Positions 28,110 through 36,480 of a DNA stretch of 64,000 nucleotides are shown piece after piece. How positions within the stretch are numbered: the stretch's first letter is position 1; every line of letters begins with the position of its first letter. The notes under the pieces are model-generated. The model searched no databases. It was not told the DNA's origin and worked only from the letters and a program-made list of their open reading frames with translations. Position numbers and translations under genes: made by a program. This stretch comes from Pirellulaceae bacterium. Lineage in GTDB: Bacteria > Planctomycetota > Planctomycetia > Pirellulales > Pirellulaceae. The stretch is from assembly GCA_020852965.1 (NCBI GenBank), contig JADYZV010000046.1, positions 62,001 through 126,000 on the forward strand, written 5' to 3'.

Positions 28110-28913
28110 CATTGTCTGGTCCGTAGCCTGTTGTTGCAGTAGTTCGCGTTGGCGGCGGGCGTAGCTGGTGAGCGCTACGACGTAACCGGAACTTACGAGA
28201 CCTGAGACGATCGCGATGGTGATTGTCAAACCGAGCGATATGGTTAGCATGTCAAGTCTACCAAAGGCACCACCGAACCCCAGCCCGAATCCCCGCCCGA
28301 ACCCGCCTCCATTAAACAGGATTAGGCTGGCGACGTTGGAAAAACCAGAGAATTGGAGTGCGAGCGCGGTTAGGCTACCGATGGCGTAGGCTCGCAAGTA
28401 GCCGTCATGGGTGAAGATCATGGTGGCGAGCAGCCCAGCGCCAATCAACATTAGAGGACTACCAACGGCTGCGGCAATGGCACCGAATCCCCAGCCAGCG
28501 CACAGCAACACGGTCCAAACTGTGCCGAGCCCAATCAGATTGGAGAATACAAATCCACGGTAGCCGCAAAACACAACGGCTCGTCGTCGAGCGCGGCGTT
28601 GCGGTTGGCTGAGCATCGAGCCGATGCGAAAGGAAACCAACACGCCGGCCAAAGCTAACGCAAGGACCACGCCGCCAAATCGGAAGATGCCAACGGAGAC
28701 GCTATAGCCACCGGAATTATAACCGAACGTTGCCGTCATGACCGAACCGATCAGCAGCACGACGGTGGCTAAAGCGGCGACTCGTAGACTAGGCTTCAGA
28801 AGCGGCTGATAGGCGATGCTTGGCGTGGCAGATTCCTTCGACCAGCGGCTTTTTGTACTAGTGTCATCGTCGTCGCTAGCATCAAGCGGATGAGGGCGTG
28901 AGGATTGTTGCAT
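28077..28913 (-). CDS. hypothetical multi-pass membrane protein
   Basis: 278 residues. The first 40 residues are polar. About seven hydrophobic segments follow, for example VAALATVVLLIGSVMTATFGY, GGVVLALALAGVLVSFRIG, LIGLGTVWTVLLCAGWGFGAIAAAVGSPLMLIGAGLLATMIF, AIGSLTALALQFSGF, and LTISLGLTITIAIVSGLVSSGYVVAL. A Gly/Phe-rich loop (GGGFGRGFGLGFGGAFG) precedes the last helix. The final residues (PTNHANERE) and the stop codon are encoded by the inverted repeat at 28078-28109, so the original C-terminus was probably different. Function unknown. Confidence 0.65.
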   Translation of the reverse strand: MQQSSRPHPLDASDDDDTSTKSRWSKESATPSIAYQPLLKPSLRVAALATVVLLIGSVMTATFGYNSGGYSVSVGIFRFGGVVLALALAGVLVSFRIGSMLSQPQRRARRRAVVFCGYRGFVFSNLIGLGTVWTVLLCAGWGFGAIAAAVGSPLMLIGAGLLATMIFTHDGYLRAYAIGSLTALALQFSGFSNVASLILFNGGGFGRGFGLGFGGAFGRLDMLTISLGLTITIAIVSGLVSSGYVVALTSYARRQRELLQQQATDQTMLPTNHANERE

Positions 28914-29077
28914 GACAGGAGGACTCGCGCGACGATGGAGAGGGCGGGATTGCAGCGGCTACAGATTGAATTGTAATGTGAAAAAGTTGTCCATGGGGTG
29001 AGGTAATTGTACGTGACATATCAACTGACAGAATAGGCACGCGGCAGCGCAGTTTGCTTTGTCTGTGTATAATCTTC

Positions 29078-29131
29078 CTAGTGCTCGTCCACTACCTACA
29101 ATCCTCGGGTTAAATGGGGATGAGGCACTAG
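29078..29131. repeat. CTCGTCCACTAC repeat ahead of the phosphatase-cytochrome gene
   Basis: CTAGTGC at 29078 pairs with GCACTAG at 29125-29131. The 48 bases 29084-29131 align with 32634-32681 (both CTCGTCCACTAC ... GCACTAG), and that copy also lies just upstream of a plus-strand gene. Confidence 0.6.
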
Positions 29132-29207
29132 CTGATTAACAGAAAGCCGCTGGTCGCTCCTCCTTCCGTTATTCCCTCCCGCGTTTACACTATCGGGCTG
29201 TCTTGCT

Positions 29208-30257
29208 ATGTCCTCTTCCCGCGTTTGTTTCGACGTGTCGCGACAACTTGTTGCATTGTGTGTCGCAACGCTGGCTTGTGGGTTGGCAGCAGCGTCCTCA
29301 GTCGCGCAGTCAACTTCACCACAAAAAAGCGTGGCATCCACCAATGAGCCCGCCTCGGCGACTGCGGACATTGCGACACGCAACGCGGCTGGCCCGCATC
29401 GGTTGGAGTCGACCCATTTGCCGAATTTGGTTTGGATTCACCCACGAGTCTTGTCGGGCGGATTGCCCGAGGGAGCGGCGGCGTTTAACGAATTGGTTCA
29501 ATTGGGAGTGAAGACGATCATCACGGTCGACGGTGCCCAGCCCGATGTCGCGACGGCCAAGCAGTTCGGCTTGCGCTACGTTCACCTACCACATGGCTAC
29601 GATGGTATTCCAGAGAATCGCGTAGCGGAGTTGGCCAAAGCGGTGCAAGTGTTGGACGGACCGATTTACATTCACTGCCATCATGGCAAGCACCGCAGTC
29701 CGGCAGCGGCCAGCGTAGCGTGCGTGTCGGCAGGTTTGCTCCCAGTCGAACAGGCTGTCGCCGTGCTGGAAGTGGCGGGAACGAGTCCCAACTATCGCGG
29801 ACTGTTTCGCGCGGCGGCACAGGCCGAGCCAATCGCGTCCGAAGCGTTGCACGCTCTGGAAGTCGAGTTTCACGAGTTGTCGGAGGTTCCACCATTGGCC
29901 CAGGCAATGGTCGATTTGGAACATCTACATGACCAGCTCGTACAAACATCTAAAGCGGGGTGGTCGGTTCCAGCCAGTCAGGTTGACTCGGAGGTAGCCC
30001 ACCAAGTGCTACTGCTTCGCGAGCAATTTACCGAACTTTTGCGGAGCGAAGCGGCGCTTCAGCAATGCGACGAGTTTCGCGAATTGCTACAGGACTCCGA
30101 ACAGGCCGCGTTGGCTTTGGAGAGCGCACTACGGGTATGGAAGCCGACTCCAGGCAAGCTACCACCGGCAGAGTTCGATTTGTTTGGCAAACGCATTGCA
30201 GACAATTGCAAAGCATGTCATGTCAAGTATCGTGACAACCTAGCGTCCGCTCGCTGA
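29208..30257 (+). CDS. secreted dual-specificity-type phosphatase fused to cytochrome c'-like domain
   Basis: 349 residues. Residues 1-33 are a signal peptide (SRQLVALCVATLACGLAAASSVAQ). Residues about 65-200 form a cysteine-phosphatase domain: LPNLVWIHPRVLSGGLPEGAAAF, then GVKTIITVDGAQPD, then the P-loop HCHHGKHRS with Cys157 and Arg163. Residues about 215-349 are predicted helical (LAQAMVDLEHLHDQLVQ, VAHQVLLLREQFTELL, ALALESALRVW) and end in CKACH (Cys334, Cys337, His338), a C-terminal haem c motif placed as in class II (c'/c556-type) cytochromes. The protein would sit in the periplasm with one covalent haem. It is monocistronic. The substrate is unknown; the fusion suggests redox-linked dephosphorylation or a sensor. 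Confidence 0.8.
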   Translation: MSSSRVCFDVSRQLVALCVATLACGLAAASSVAQSTSPQKSVASTNEPASATADIATRNAAGPHRLESTHLPNLVWIHPRVLSGGLPEGAAAFNELVQLGVKTIITVDGAQPDVATAKQFGLRYVHLPHGYDGIPENRVAELAKAVQVLDGPIYIHCHHGKHRSPAAASVACVSAGLLPVEQAVAVLEVAGTSPNYRGLFRAAAQAEPIASEALHALEVEFHELSEVPPLAQAMVDLEHLHDQLVQTSKAGWSVPASQVDSEVAHQVLLLREQFTELLRSEAALQQCDEFRELLQDSEQAALALESALRVWKPTPGKLPPAEFDLFGKRIADNCKACHVKYRDNLASAR

Positions 30258-30260
30258 AAT

Positions 30261-30402
30261 GGTTAAACCCGGATAATTCATAGCCCGCAGAGTCAGCAAG
30301 GACGTTTGAGTCTAAATCGAATCTCTAAAGCATGAATTACCTTAGTTTTACGCAACCCATTTGCAGTCAAGTCAAACTTCCTTGCTGACGCTGCGGGTTA
30401 CG
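30261..30402. mobile_element. MITE-like element, copy 1
   Basis: The ends TAGCCCGCAGAGTCAGCAAG (30281) and CTTGCTGACGCTGCGGGTTA (to 30400) are inverted repeats with two mismatches. The inside has no reading frame. A second copy, with the same interior (ATCTCTAAAGCATGAATTAC, CAGTCAAGTCAAACTTCCTT), lies at 55578-55718. Similarity begins at GGTTAAACC about 20 bp ahead of the inverted repeat in both copies. Confidence 0.75.
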
Positions 30403-30625
30403 AATCACTCGTGGTAAACTATGAGAACGGCATACGGGGTGTGCTTGCTACTTTGAGTAGGTTGGCGAAGTAGACGATTTGGGGGAGGGAACGGCAGCGC
30501 AAGTGTCTGAGGGAGATGGAGGTAGTTGAACGATGGCGGTGGCGGGGAACATTTTTTCTTGAGCCGTTTGTAACGAATCAGCGCAAGTTATTGTGCCTAT
30601 TGATTTTACGTCATTAGTTTCGATA

Positions 30626-30653
30626 TTGACCCGACCTGGTAATCCGCTATAAT
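30626..30653 (+). promoter_or_regulatory. sigma70-type promoter ahead of the HTH-receiver gene
   Basis: TTGACC (30626-30631), 16-bp spacer, consensus TATAAT (30648-30653). It leaves a leader of about 195 nt before the start at 30856. Confidence 0.6.
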
Positions 30654-30855
30654 CCGGCAGTTCAGTTAAGCTTGGCAAACTTGGCTGAAGCGGGTATTGC
30701 CGGAGGATATAGAACAAGAACAGTTTATAGCTGGCTTGTTCCCAGGTTCAAAAGAGGCTAGTTAATCTGAGGTCAGATTGAAAAGCATCGGCCAAGGAGG
30801 GATGTTGTTCCCTGTCATAACCGTATGCGGCTAGCGTGGCCATCGATCAGGAAGG

Positions 30856-31461
30856 ATGGTGGAAAGCATGTCGACTACTACCAAGACCGTATTTACCACA
30901 GGCGAAGCGGCGAAGATCTGCAAGGTCAGTCAGCAGACAATCATTCGCTGTTTCGACAATGGCAGCTTGAAGGGATTTCGAGTCCCTGGAAGCCGCTTTC
31001 GGCGCATTCCGCGCGACCAATTGTTCTCCTTCATGAAGGACAATGGCATACCAACCGACGCACTCGAAAATGGCAAAAAGAAGCTACTGATCGTCGATGA
31101 CGAACAGGATTTGGTCGAGCTGATGGCCGACGCATTTGCTCGCGATGGTCGTTTCGAGATTCGCACAGCCAACAACGGCTTTGATGCCGGAATGCAGGTC
31201 AGAGAGTTCCGCCCAGACGTGGTGGTGCTCGACGTGATGTTGCCCGACATCAACGGTCGTGAAGTCTGTCAACGCGTCCGCAGCGATACCACGCTCGACT
31301 CCGTGAAAATCATCTGCATTTCGGGGATGATCGAGCAAGACAAAGTCGCCGATCTTCGCGCGGCGGGTGCGGATGATTTCGTGCAAAAGCCGTTCACGAT
31401 TGATCGCTTGATCGAGCGTGTCTGTGATCTGCTCGAAATCGACAAACCGGTAACTCACTAG
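30856..31461 (+). CDS. response regulator: HTH domain fused to receiver domain
   Basis: 201 residues. Residues 12-65 are an excisionase/MerR-like helix-turn-helix (TTGEAAKICKVSQQTIIRCFDNGSLKGFRVPGSRFRRIPRDQL). Residues 75-195 are a receiver: LLIVDDEQD with D81/D82, phospho-acceptor D126 in VVVLDVMLP, Ser156 in CISGM, and Lys178 in VQKPF. The order is reversed from common OmpR/NarL regulators, with the DNA-binding domain first. It is followed 41 bp later by a soluble histidine kinase, its likely partner. The regulon is unknown. The start ATG at 30856 is used; ATG 30868 (MSTTTK) is also possible. Confidence 0.88.
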   Translation: MVESMSTTTKTVFTTGEAAKICKVSQQTIIRCFDNGSLKGFRVPGSRFRRIPRDQLFSFMKDNGIPTDALENGKKKLLIVDDEQDLVELMADAFARDGRFEIRTANNGFDAGMQVREFRPDVVVLDVMLPDINGREVCQRVRSDTTLDSVKIICISGMIEQDKVADLRAAGADDFVQKPFTIDRLIERVCDLLEIDKPVTH

Positions 31462-31502
31462 TGTTTTGTTGGAATTTCACAAAGCATTAAGTCTGCGGAG
31501 AC

Positions 31503-32555
31503 ATGAGCTTGACTGCCGGGGCCTCTGAAATTGCCAAGTCGTTTTCGGAGGCTACCTGTCAAGCTCTATGTGCCCTGGTGCTGCGCAGCAGCGGGCTCTC
31601 ATGTTCGGCCACGCCTCCTGACGATTTTGTAGTTCGTTTGCGCAGTTTGGCAGAGACGGATGCGGCGCTAGCTGAATGGGTTGGCGTGATGTGTGATGGT
31701 CACTGTCAGCATTCGTCTGGTCGTTGCGCAGACCCGTGGCGAACGGTTGCTGCACAATTTCCGAAGTGGCTGATCGAAAGCGGGCCAGTCAGTGGGGACG
31801 ATGCTCGCCGCAGTTCAGCCTGGCAGCAGCTCCAAGCGCTGTGTCACCTTGTCGTTCGACTGCAGACGCTCGAGAGTCGCTTTACCAGCGAGTTGCATCG
31901 CCAAAAGCAGGAGGCGATCTATCAGTTCGCCTATGGGCTGAGTCACGAGCTGAATAACCCATTGGCGAATATCGCTACGCGAGCCGGTGTGCTTGCGCAG
32001 CAGGCGTCTCAGCCTCAGCACAAAATACTTTTGGAAGCGATCGTAGCCAACGCCATGCGCGGTTGCGAAATGCTGGGCGATCTGATGTTGGTCGCGCGCC
32101 CTCCGATACTTCAATACAAGTCCACGTGCATCGACGAACTGATCATTGCGGTGGTAGAGCAAGCGCGGCGCTGGGCCAGCAGCTTGGAAATCGAGATTAC
32201 GCTTGAAGTCGATTCGAAGCAAATTCTGCAGCTCGATGCTGTGGCAATGCGCGAAGCGTTGTGGGCACTGCTGCGCAACGCCTTGGAAGCCATGCCCAAT
32301 GGTGGAACCGTCAACGTGAGCGTCACCGATCTAGATACTTGCCGAGTATGCATCGAAATCGCCGACCAAGGGGGGAGCCTGAGTCGCGCAGCGCTGGAAT
32401 ATTGCTTCGATCCATATTATAGTGGTCGCGAGGCGGGACGCGGGCTAGGTTTGGGGCTCGCCAAAACGCTGAGAATCATCGAACTGCACCAGGGAGAATT
32501 GTCACTTACAAATCGTCCTGGCGGTGGAGCTATTGCGAGGATCGTCTTGAATTAG
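31503..32555 (+). CDS. soluble histidine kinase
   Basis: 350 residues with no membrane helices or signal peptide. Residues 1-125 hold no recognised sensor domain but contain several Cys and His (MCDGHCQHSSGRCADPW at about 62-79). The dimerisation helix carries His148 in YGLSHELNNPLANIATR, typical of NtrB/PAS-type kinases. The ATPase domain has the N box (LWALLRNALEAMPNGG), G1 (EIADQGG, shortened) and G2 (GRGLGLGLAKTL). It should phosphorylate the adjacent HTH-receiver protein in the cytoplasm. The Cys/His stretch could bind a metal or sense redox state, which is inference. Confidence 0.88.
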   Translation: MSLTAGASEIAKSFSEATCQALCALVLRSSGLSCSATPPDDFVVRLRSLAETDAALAEWVGVMCDGHCQHSSGRCADPWRTVAAQFPKWLIESGPVSGDDARRSSAWQQLQALCHLVVRLQTLESRFTSELHRQKQEAIYQFAYGLSHELNNPLANIATRAGVLAQQASQPQHKILLEAIVANAMRGCEMLGDLMLVARPPILQYKSTCIDELIIAVVEQARRWASSLEIEITLEVDSKQILQLDAVAMREALWALLRNALEAMPNGGTVNVSVTDLDTCRVCIEIADQGGSLSRAALEYCFDPYYSGREAGRGLGLGLAKTLRIIELHQGELSLTNRPGGGAIARIVLN

Positions 32556-32561
32556 CTTTAG

Positions 32562-32645
32562 GTAGTGGACGAGGCCCGCGAGTCCGAGTGATTTCGTAAA
32601 CCGTTTGGGACTCGCGGGCCTTGTCCACGACACCTCGTCCACTAC
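32562..32645. repeat. nested palindrome, GTAGTGGACGAGG family
   Basis: Outer arms are GTAGTGGACGAGG (32562-32574) and CCTCGTCCACTAC (32633-32645). Inside, GTGGACGAGGCCCGCGAGTC (from 32565) pairs with its complement ending TTGTCCAC at 32628 with one mismatch. It lies 7 bp after the kinase stop and may act as its terminator or as an mRNA stabiliser. Confidence 0.75.
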
Positions 32646-32714
32646 AACCAACCTCCAAATTAAAGTTGGGTGAAGCACTAGGCAATTGCGCCCAACACCT
32701 AGGAGTCAGAACGC

Positions 32715-34364
32715 TTGGCTGAAACATTTCCATTGGGGTGGCTGTGCGTGCTCCCTCCACTGTTGACGATTCTTTTGGCGATTGTTTCGCAACGCGTAGT
32801 GGTCTCGTTAGTGCTTGGAATCATGTTGGCCGTGGGGCTAATGCAAACACTTCCCGCCACTCCGTCCCAAACGGACTGGTTGACCAATTTTGTTTATTCA
32901 CTGTGCGAAGAGCACTTGTGGAAATCGTTGGTCGACGAAGACCACTTGAGAGTCTTTGCCTTTACCAGTTTGCTCGGCATGCAAGTCGCTTTGATTCACC
33001 GAGCGGGAGGCATGCAAGGTATCGTGGCCCTGACAATGCCGCTGGCGCGTTCGCGACGCGGCGGCCAAGTACTCACTTGGTTTCTGGGCCTGGTTATCTT
33101 TATCGACGACTACGCCAATACTCTGCTACTCGGATCGACGATGCGCCCAGTGACAGATCGATTGAAAATCAGTCGCGAGAAATTGGCGTACCTGGTGGAT
33201 AGCACCGCTGCGCCGGTATCTGGGCTGGCGCTGGTGAGCACTTGGGTAGCCACCGAAATCAGTACGATGCAAATTGGTTACACCGACGCAGGGATCGACA
33301 TCGGTAGCGATACGTTTGGAATCTTTATTCAAACGATCCCTGGGCGCTTCTATATCCTGTATACGCTGCTGTTTGTATTGCTATGCGGTCTCATGTGTCG
33401 CGACTTCGGGCCGATGCTACAAGCCGAACGGCGCGCACAACGCAAGTCAGCGGGCACCACCGCCTCAGACGATTCCTTGCACAGTGGTCCACCCCCACGC
33501 GCGTTGAATGCCATTGTGCCCATCGTACTGACAGTAGCTGTTGTCGTCTGGCTATTGGTTGTGACGGGCTGGCAAAAGCTGGGGGGCGGCGAACCGCTGC
33601 CGAGCACCATTCAGGATTGGGGCAAACTGATTGGTCAGGGCGATACCTATGTCAGCTTGCTATACGGTGCGCTGGCTGGGTTGTTGTCGATCCTGCTATT
33701 GATCCGCTTTCAGAAGTGTGTGGACCTCGACGGAATCCGTGCGGGATTGGTCGAAGGATTCTTGCACGTGCTCCCTGCTATGGTCATCCTATGGCTGGCC
33801 TGGACGCTGAGCGGTTTAACCGGCAATGACCAATTGCGCACGGGTGCCTACGTCGCCGCCCAGCTCACGGAGCTCAATGTAGCCGTCGGCTGGATGCCGA
33901 CCATCGTCTTCCTACTCGCGTCAGGCATTGCCTTTTCTACAGGGACGAGCTGGGGGACGATGGCGATTGTGATGCCAATCGTTATCCCGCTGGTATACGG
34001 GTTGCTAAAAAGCCAATTGGGGATTGAACCGCCAGCCGATCACTATGTTCTGATCGCGTCGATCGGCAGTGTACTGGCTGGTGCCATTTTCGGCGATCAC
34101 TGTTCGCCGATTTCCGACACGACCATCCTTTCGTCCCGCAGCAGTTCCTGCGATCACATCGCCCACGTGCGCACCCAAATGCCATACGCATTGACGGTTG
34201 GCTTGGTGTCGATCGTGTTCGGAACCCTACCAGCCGGTTTCGGTGTCAGCAGTTGGTTCATACTGCCCACCGGAACCGTCGCGCTAGTGGCGATTTTATT
34301 GGTCGTAGGGAGAGACGCCGGGGCACGGGTGACGGGGACCGAGGACGATCTAACGAATATGTAA
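32715..34364 (+). CDS. NhaC-family Na+/H+ antiporter-like transporter
   Basis: 549 residues from a TTG start with AGGAG nine bases ahead (32701-32705). About 11-12 membrane helices. Diagnostic blocks are LGLVIFIDDYANTLLLGSTMRPVTDRLKISREKLAYLVDSTAAPVSGLALVSTW, VILWLAWTLSGLT, IAFSTGTSWGTMAIVMPIVIPL and GSVLAGAIFGDHCSPISDTTILSSRSSSCDHIAHVRTQMPYA, all typical of the NhaC family. It exchanges Na+ or organic anions for protons across the inner membrane. The repeat at 32634-32681 lies directly upstream. Confidence 0.92.
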   Translation: MAETFPLGWLCVLPPLLTILLAIVSQRVVVSLVLGIMLAVGLMQTLPATPSQTDWLTNFVYSLCEEHLWKSLVDEDHLRVFAFTSLLGMQVALIHRAGGMQGIVALTMPLARSRRGGQVLTWFLGLVIFIDDYANTLLLGSTMRPVTDRLKISREKLAYLVDSTAAPVSGLALVSTWVATEISTMQIGYTDAGIDIGSDTFGIFIQTIPGRFYILYTLLFVLLCGLMCRDFGPMLQAERRAQRKSAGTTASDDSLHSGPPPRALNAIVPIVLTVAVVVWLLVVTGWQKLGGGEPLPSTIQDWGKLIGQGDTYVSLLYGALAGLLSILLLIRFQKCVDLDGIRAGLVEGFLHVLPAMVILWLAWTLSGLTGNDQLRTGAYVAAQLTELNVAVGWMPTIVFLLASGIAFSTGTSWGTMAIVMPIVIPLVYGLLKSQLGIEPPADHYVLIASIGSVLAGAIFGDHCSPISDTTILSSRSSSCDHIAHVRTQMPYALTVGLVSIVFGTLPAGFGVSSWFILPTGTVALVAILLVVGRDAGARVTGTEDDLTNM

Positions 34365-34370
34365 GCCGTA

Positions 34371-34524
34371 GGTTCTTGGTTCTTGGTTCTTGGTGCTTGG
34401 TTCTTAGTTCTTAGTTCTTAGTTCTTGGTTCTTGGTTCTTGGTTCTTAGTTCTTGGTTCTTGGTTCTTGGTTCTTGGTTCTTGGTTCTTGGTTCTTGGTT
34501 CTTGGTTCTTGGTTCTTGGTTCTT
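34371..34524. repeat. heptanucleotide array, GGTTCTT orientation
   Basis: About 22 units of GGTTCTT (with AGTTCTT and GGTGCTT variants) start 7 bp after the antiporter stop. The second array at 34763-34902 is its inverted counterpart, with the same substitutions. Confidence 0.9.
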
Positions 34525-34762
34525 AGCCGACAAGCACTTTGCACCAATCATTGAGAAATGCAAAGTGAAAAATGCAAAGTGGAAAATGAAGTGTAGGAGC
34601 CAAGAGCGGTTTGATTTTGCATTTTGCAATTATCAATTCTCATTTTGCATTCCCTGGGTGTGCGATCCCTTCCGACGATCAAGTCCAAATTAACCCTAGT
34701 AGGAAACTCAACCAAACTCTACAGCTCTCATTAGACCAATTGCAAGGCTAGGCGAGGCGTTG
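34525..34762. other. loop between the heptanucleotide arrays
   Basis: About 240 bp, A/T-rich, with direct repeats AATGCAAAGTG and inverted ATTTTGCATTTTGCA; no gene supported. Confidence 0.5.
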
Positions 34763-34902
34763 CACCAAGCACCAAGCACCAAGCACCAAGCACTAAGCAC
34801 TAAGCACTAAGAACTAAGAACTAAGCACCAAGCACCAAGCACCAAGAACCAAGAACCAAGAACCAAGAACCAAGAACCAAGAACCAAGCACCAAGCACCA
34901 AG
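34763..34902. repeat. heptanucleotide array, CCAAGCA/CCAAGAA orientation
   Basis: About 20 units of CCAAGCA, CTAAGCA, CTAAGAA and CCAAGAA, ending exactly at the base before the gltD stop codon. They are reverse complements of the units at 34371-34524. Confidence 0.9.
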
Positions 34903-36408
34903 TCAAACGGTCATGGCGGTGGCGGTCCCGAGGGTGATGCCAGGGGCGGGGAGCATGCTGGAGCCTTGTAAATAAACGTCGATAGCTCGCGCTGCTCCAC
35001 GGCCTTCATTGATGGCCCACACGACCAGCGATTGTCCGCGGCGGCAATCGCCCGCAGCGAACAGGCCTTCCACGCTGGTGCTGAACTGGCCATGTTGTGC
35101 GGCGTAGTTGCTGCGTGGATCGGTATCAAAACCAAGGGCTTCTACCAGGTACTGCTCGGGACCCAGGAAACCCATAGCCAGTAGTACCAGGTCGGCGTCG
35201 ACCACGTGCTCCGAACCGGCCACCTCTTCCATGGTCATGCGTCCGTCGGCACCCTTGCTCCACTTTACCCGTACGGCGCTAATGCCTTTGACATTGCCCC
35301 GGCCATCACCCAAGAACTCTTTGCTGAGCAAGCAATAGTCGCGTGGATCGTGACCGAACTTCTCGGTGGCCTCTTCATGGCCGTAGTCGACGCGAAAAAT
35401 TCGCGGCCATTGTGGCCAAGGGTTATCATCGGCTCGATCCTTGGGAGGTTGGTCCATCAATTCAAAGTTGACCAACTGTGAGCAGCCATGTCGAAGACTC
35501 GTAGCGATGCAATCGGTACCGGTATCGCCGCCGCCAATGACCACCACTTTCTTCCCCTTGGCGGAAATGTACTTTCCGTCCGCATGCTTGCTATCGAGTA
35601 GGCTCTTTGTATTGGCTCGCAGGAAATCCATGGCAAAGTGAATGCCATTGAGGTCGCGGCCTGCGATGGGCAAGTCACGAGGCTTGGTAGCACCGGTAGC
35701 CAGTAGCACCGCGTCGTAGTCTTTCATCAGTTGCTGGGGATCGACATTTTTGCCAACATCTGCACCCGTGATGAACTCGACCCCTTCTGCGGAAAGTAGA
35801 TCGAGTCGTCGTTGCACTACCCCTTTGTCGAGCTTCATATTGGGAATGCCATACATTAGCAGACCACCGATGCGATCCGCTCGCTCGTAGACGGTTACAG
35901 TGTGCCCTACTTTGTTGAGCTGATCGGCGGCAGCCAAGCCCGACGGTCCACTGCCAACGATGGCCACTTTTTTACCAGATCGTTGCGCAGGAGGATTGGC
36001 TTGTATCCAACCTTCGGCGAACGCTCGATCGACGATGGCGTTCTCGATGTTCTTAATCGTGACGGGTGGATCGGTAATGCCCAACACGCACGCACCTTCG
36101 CAGGGGGCGGGGCAGGTTCGACCGGTGAACTCGGGAAAGTTGTTGGTCTTGTGCAATCGCTCGCTTGCCTCTTGCCAACGCCCGTTGTAGACCAAGTCAT
36201 TCCATTCGGGGATCAAATTGTCGACGGGGCAACCGCTGGCCGACTGGCAAAACGGAATGCCGCAATCCATACAGCGCGCTCCCTGTTCGCGCAATTGCGT
36301 CTCGTCGGGTTCGGTGTAGACTTCGTTGTAGTCTTGCAGTCGGACGACTGGCAAACGCCAAGGGACTTTTTTTCGATCAAATTCGCGGAATCCGGTTGGC
36401 TTTCCCAT
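34903..36408 (-). CDS. gltD: glutamate synthase, small (beta) subunit
   Basis: 501 residues. The N-terminal cysteine cluster for the 4Fe-4S centres is [27 protein letters not shown] and then [17 protein letters not shown] binding: [55 protein letters not shown] binding: [24 protein letters not shown]. The C-terminus has [33 protein letters not shown]. With GltB it makes two glutamates from glutamine and 2-oxoglutarate using NADPH. It is downstream of gltB, 132 bp away. The stop codon abuts the CCAAGAA array. Confidence 0.97.
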   Translation of the reverse strand: MGKPTGFREFDRKKVPWRLPVVRLQDYNEVYTEPDETQLREQGARCMDCGIPFCQSASGCPVDNLIPEWNDLVYNGRWQEASERLHKTNNFPEFTGRTCPAPCEGACVLGITDPPVTIKNIENAIVDRAFAEGWIQANPPAQRSGKKVAIVGSGPSGLAAADQLNKVGHTVTVYERADRIGGLLMYGIPNMKLDKGVVQRRLDLLSAEGVEFITGADVGKNVDPQQLMKDYDAVLLATGATKPRDLPIAGRDLNGIHFAMDFLRANTKSLLDSKHADGKYISAKGKKVVVIGGGDTGTDCIATSLRHGCSQLVNFELMDQPPKDRADDNPWPQWPRIFRVDYGHEEATEKFGHDPRDYCLLSKEFLGDGRGNVKGISAVRVKWSKGADGRMTMEEVAGSEHVVDADLVLLAMGFLGPEQYLVEALGFDTDPRSNYAAQHGQFSTSVEGLFAAGDCRRGQSLVVWAINEGRGAARAIDVYLQGSSMLPAPGITLGTATAMTV

Positions 36409-36480
36409 AGTTGGCTCTTTGTTGCAAAGTGGTTTGATTTAGTTTGTTGTGTGGTTTGGTTTGAAGGGCTAGCAGCCGTC

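Larger units (their letters stand above)
30258..30855. other. 600-bp intergenic region with MITE-like element and promoter
   Basis: It contains the 120-bp inverted-repeat element (30281-30400) and a promoter candidate (30626-30653). The minus-strand frame at 30448-30717 lacks any recognisable pattern and was not called. The rest is unexplained leader sequence ahead of the HTH-receiver gene. Confidence 0.5.

Noticed and set aside
30448-30717. 89-codon minus-strand frame upstream of the HTH-receiver gene
   Set aside because: It crosses the promoter candidate at 30626-30653 antisense and has no recognisable features.
34371-34902. CRISPR array
   Set aside because: The units are contiguous 7-mers with no spacers and are inverted between two blocks; no cas gene is present.
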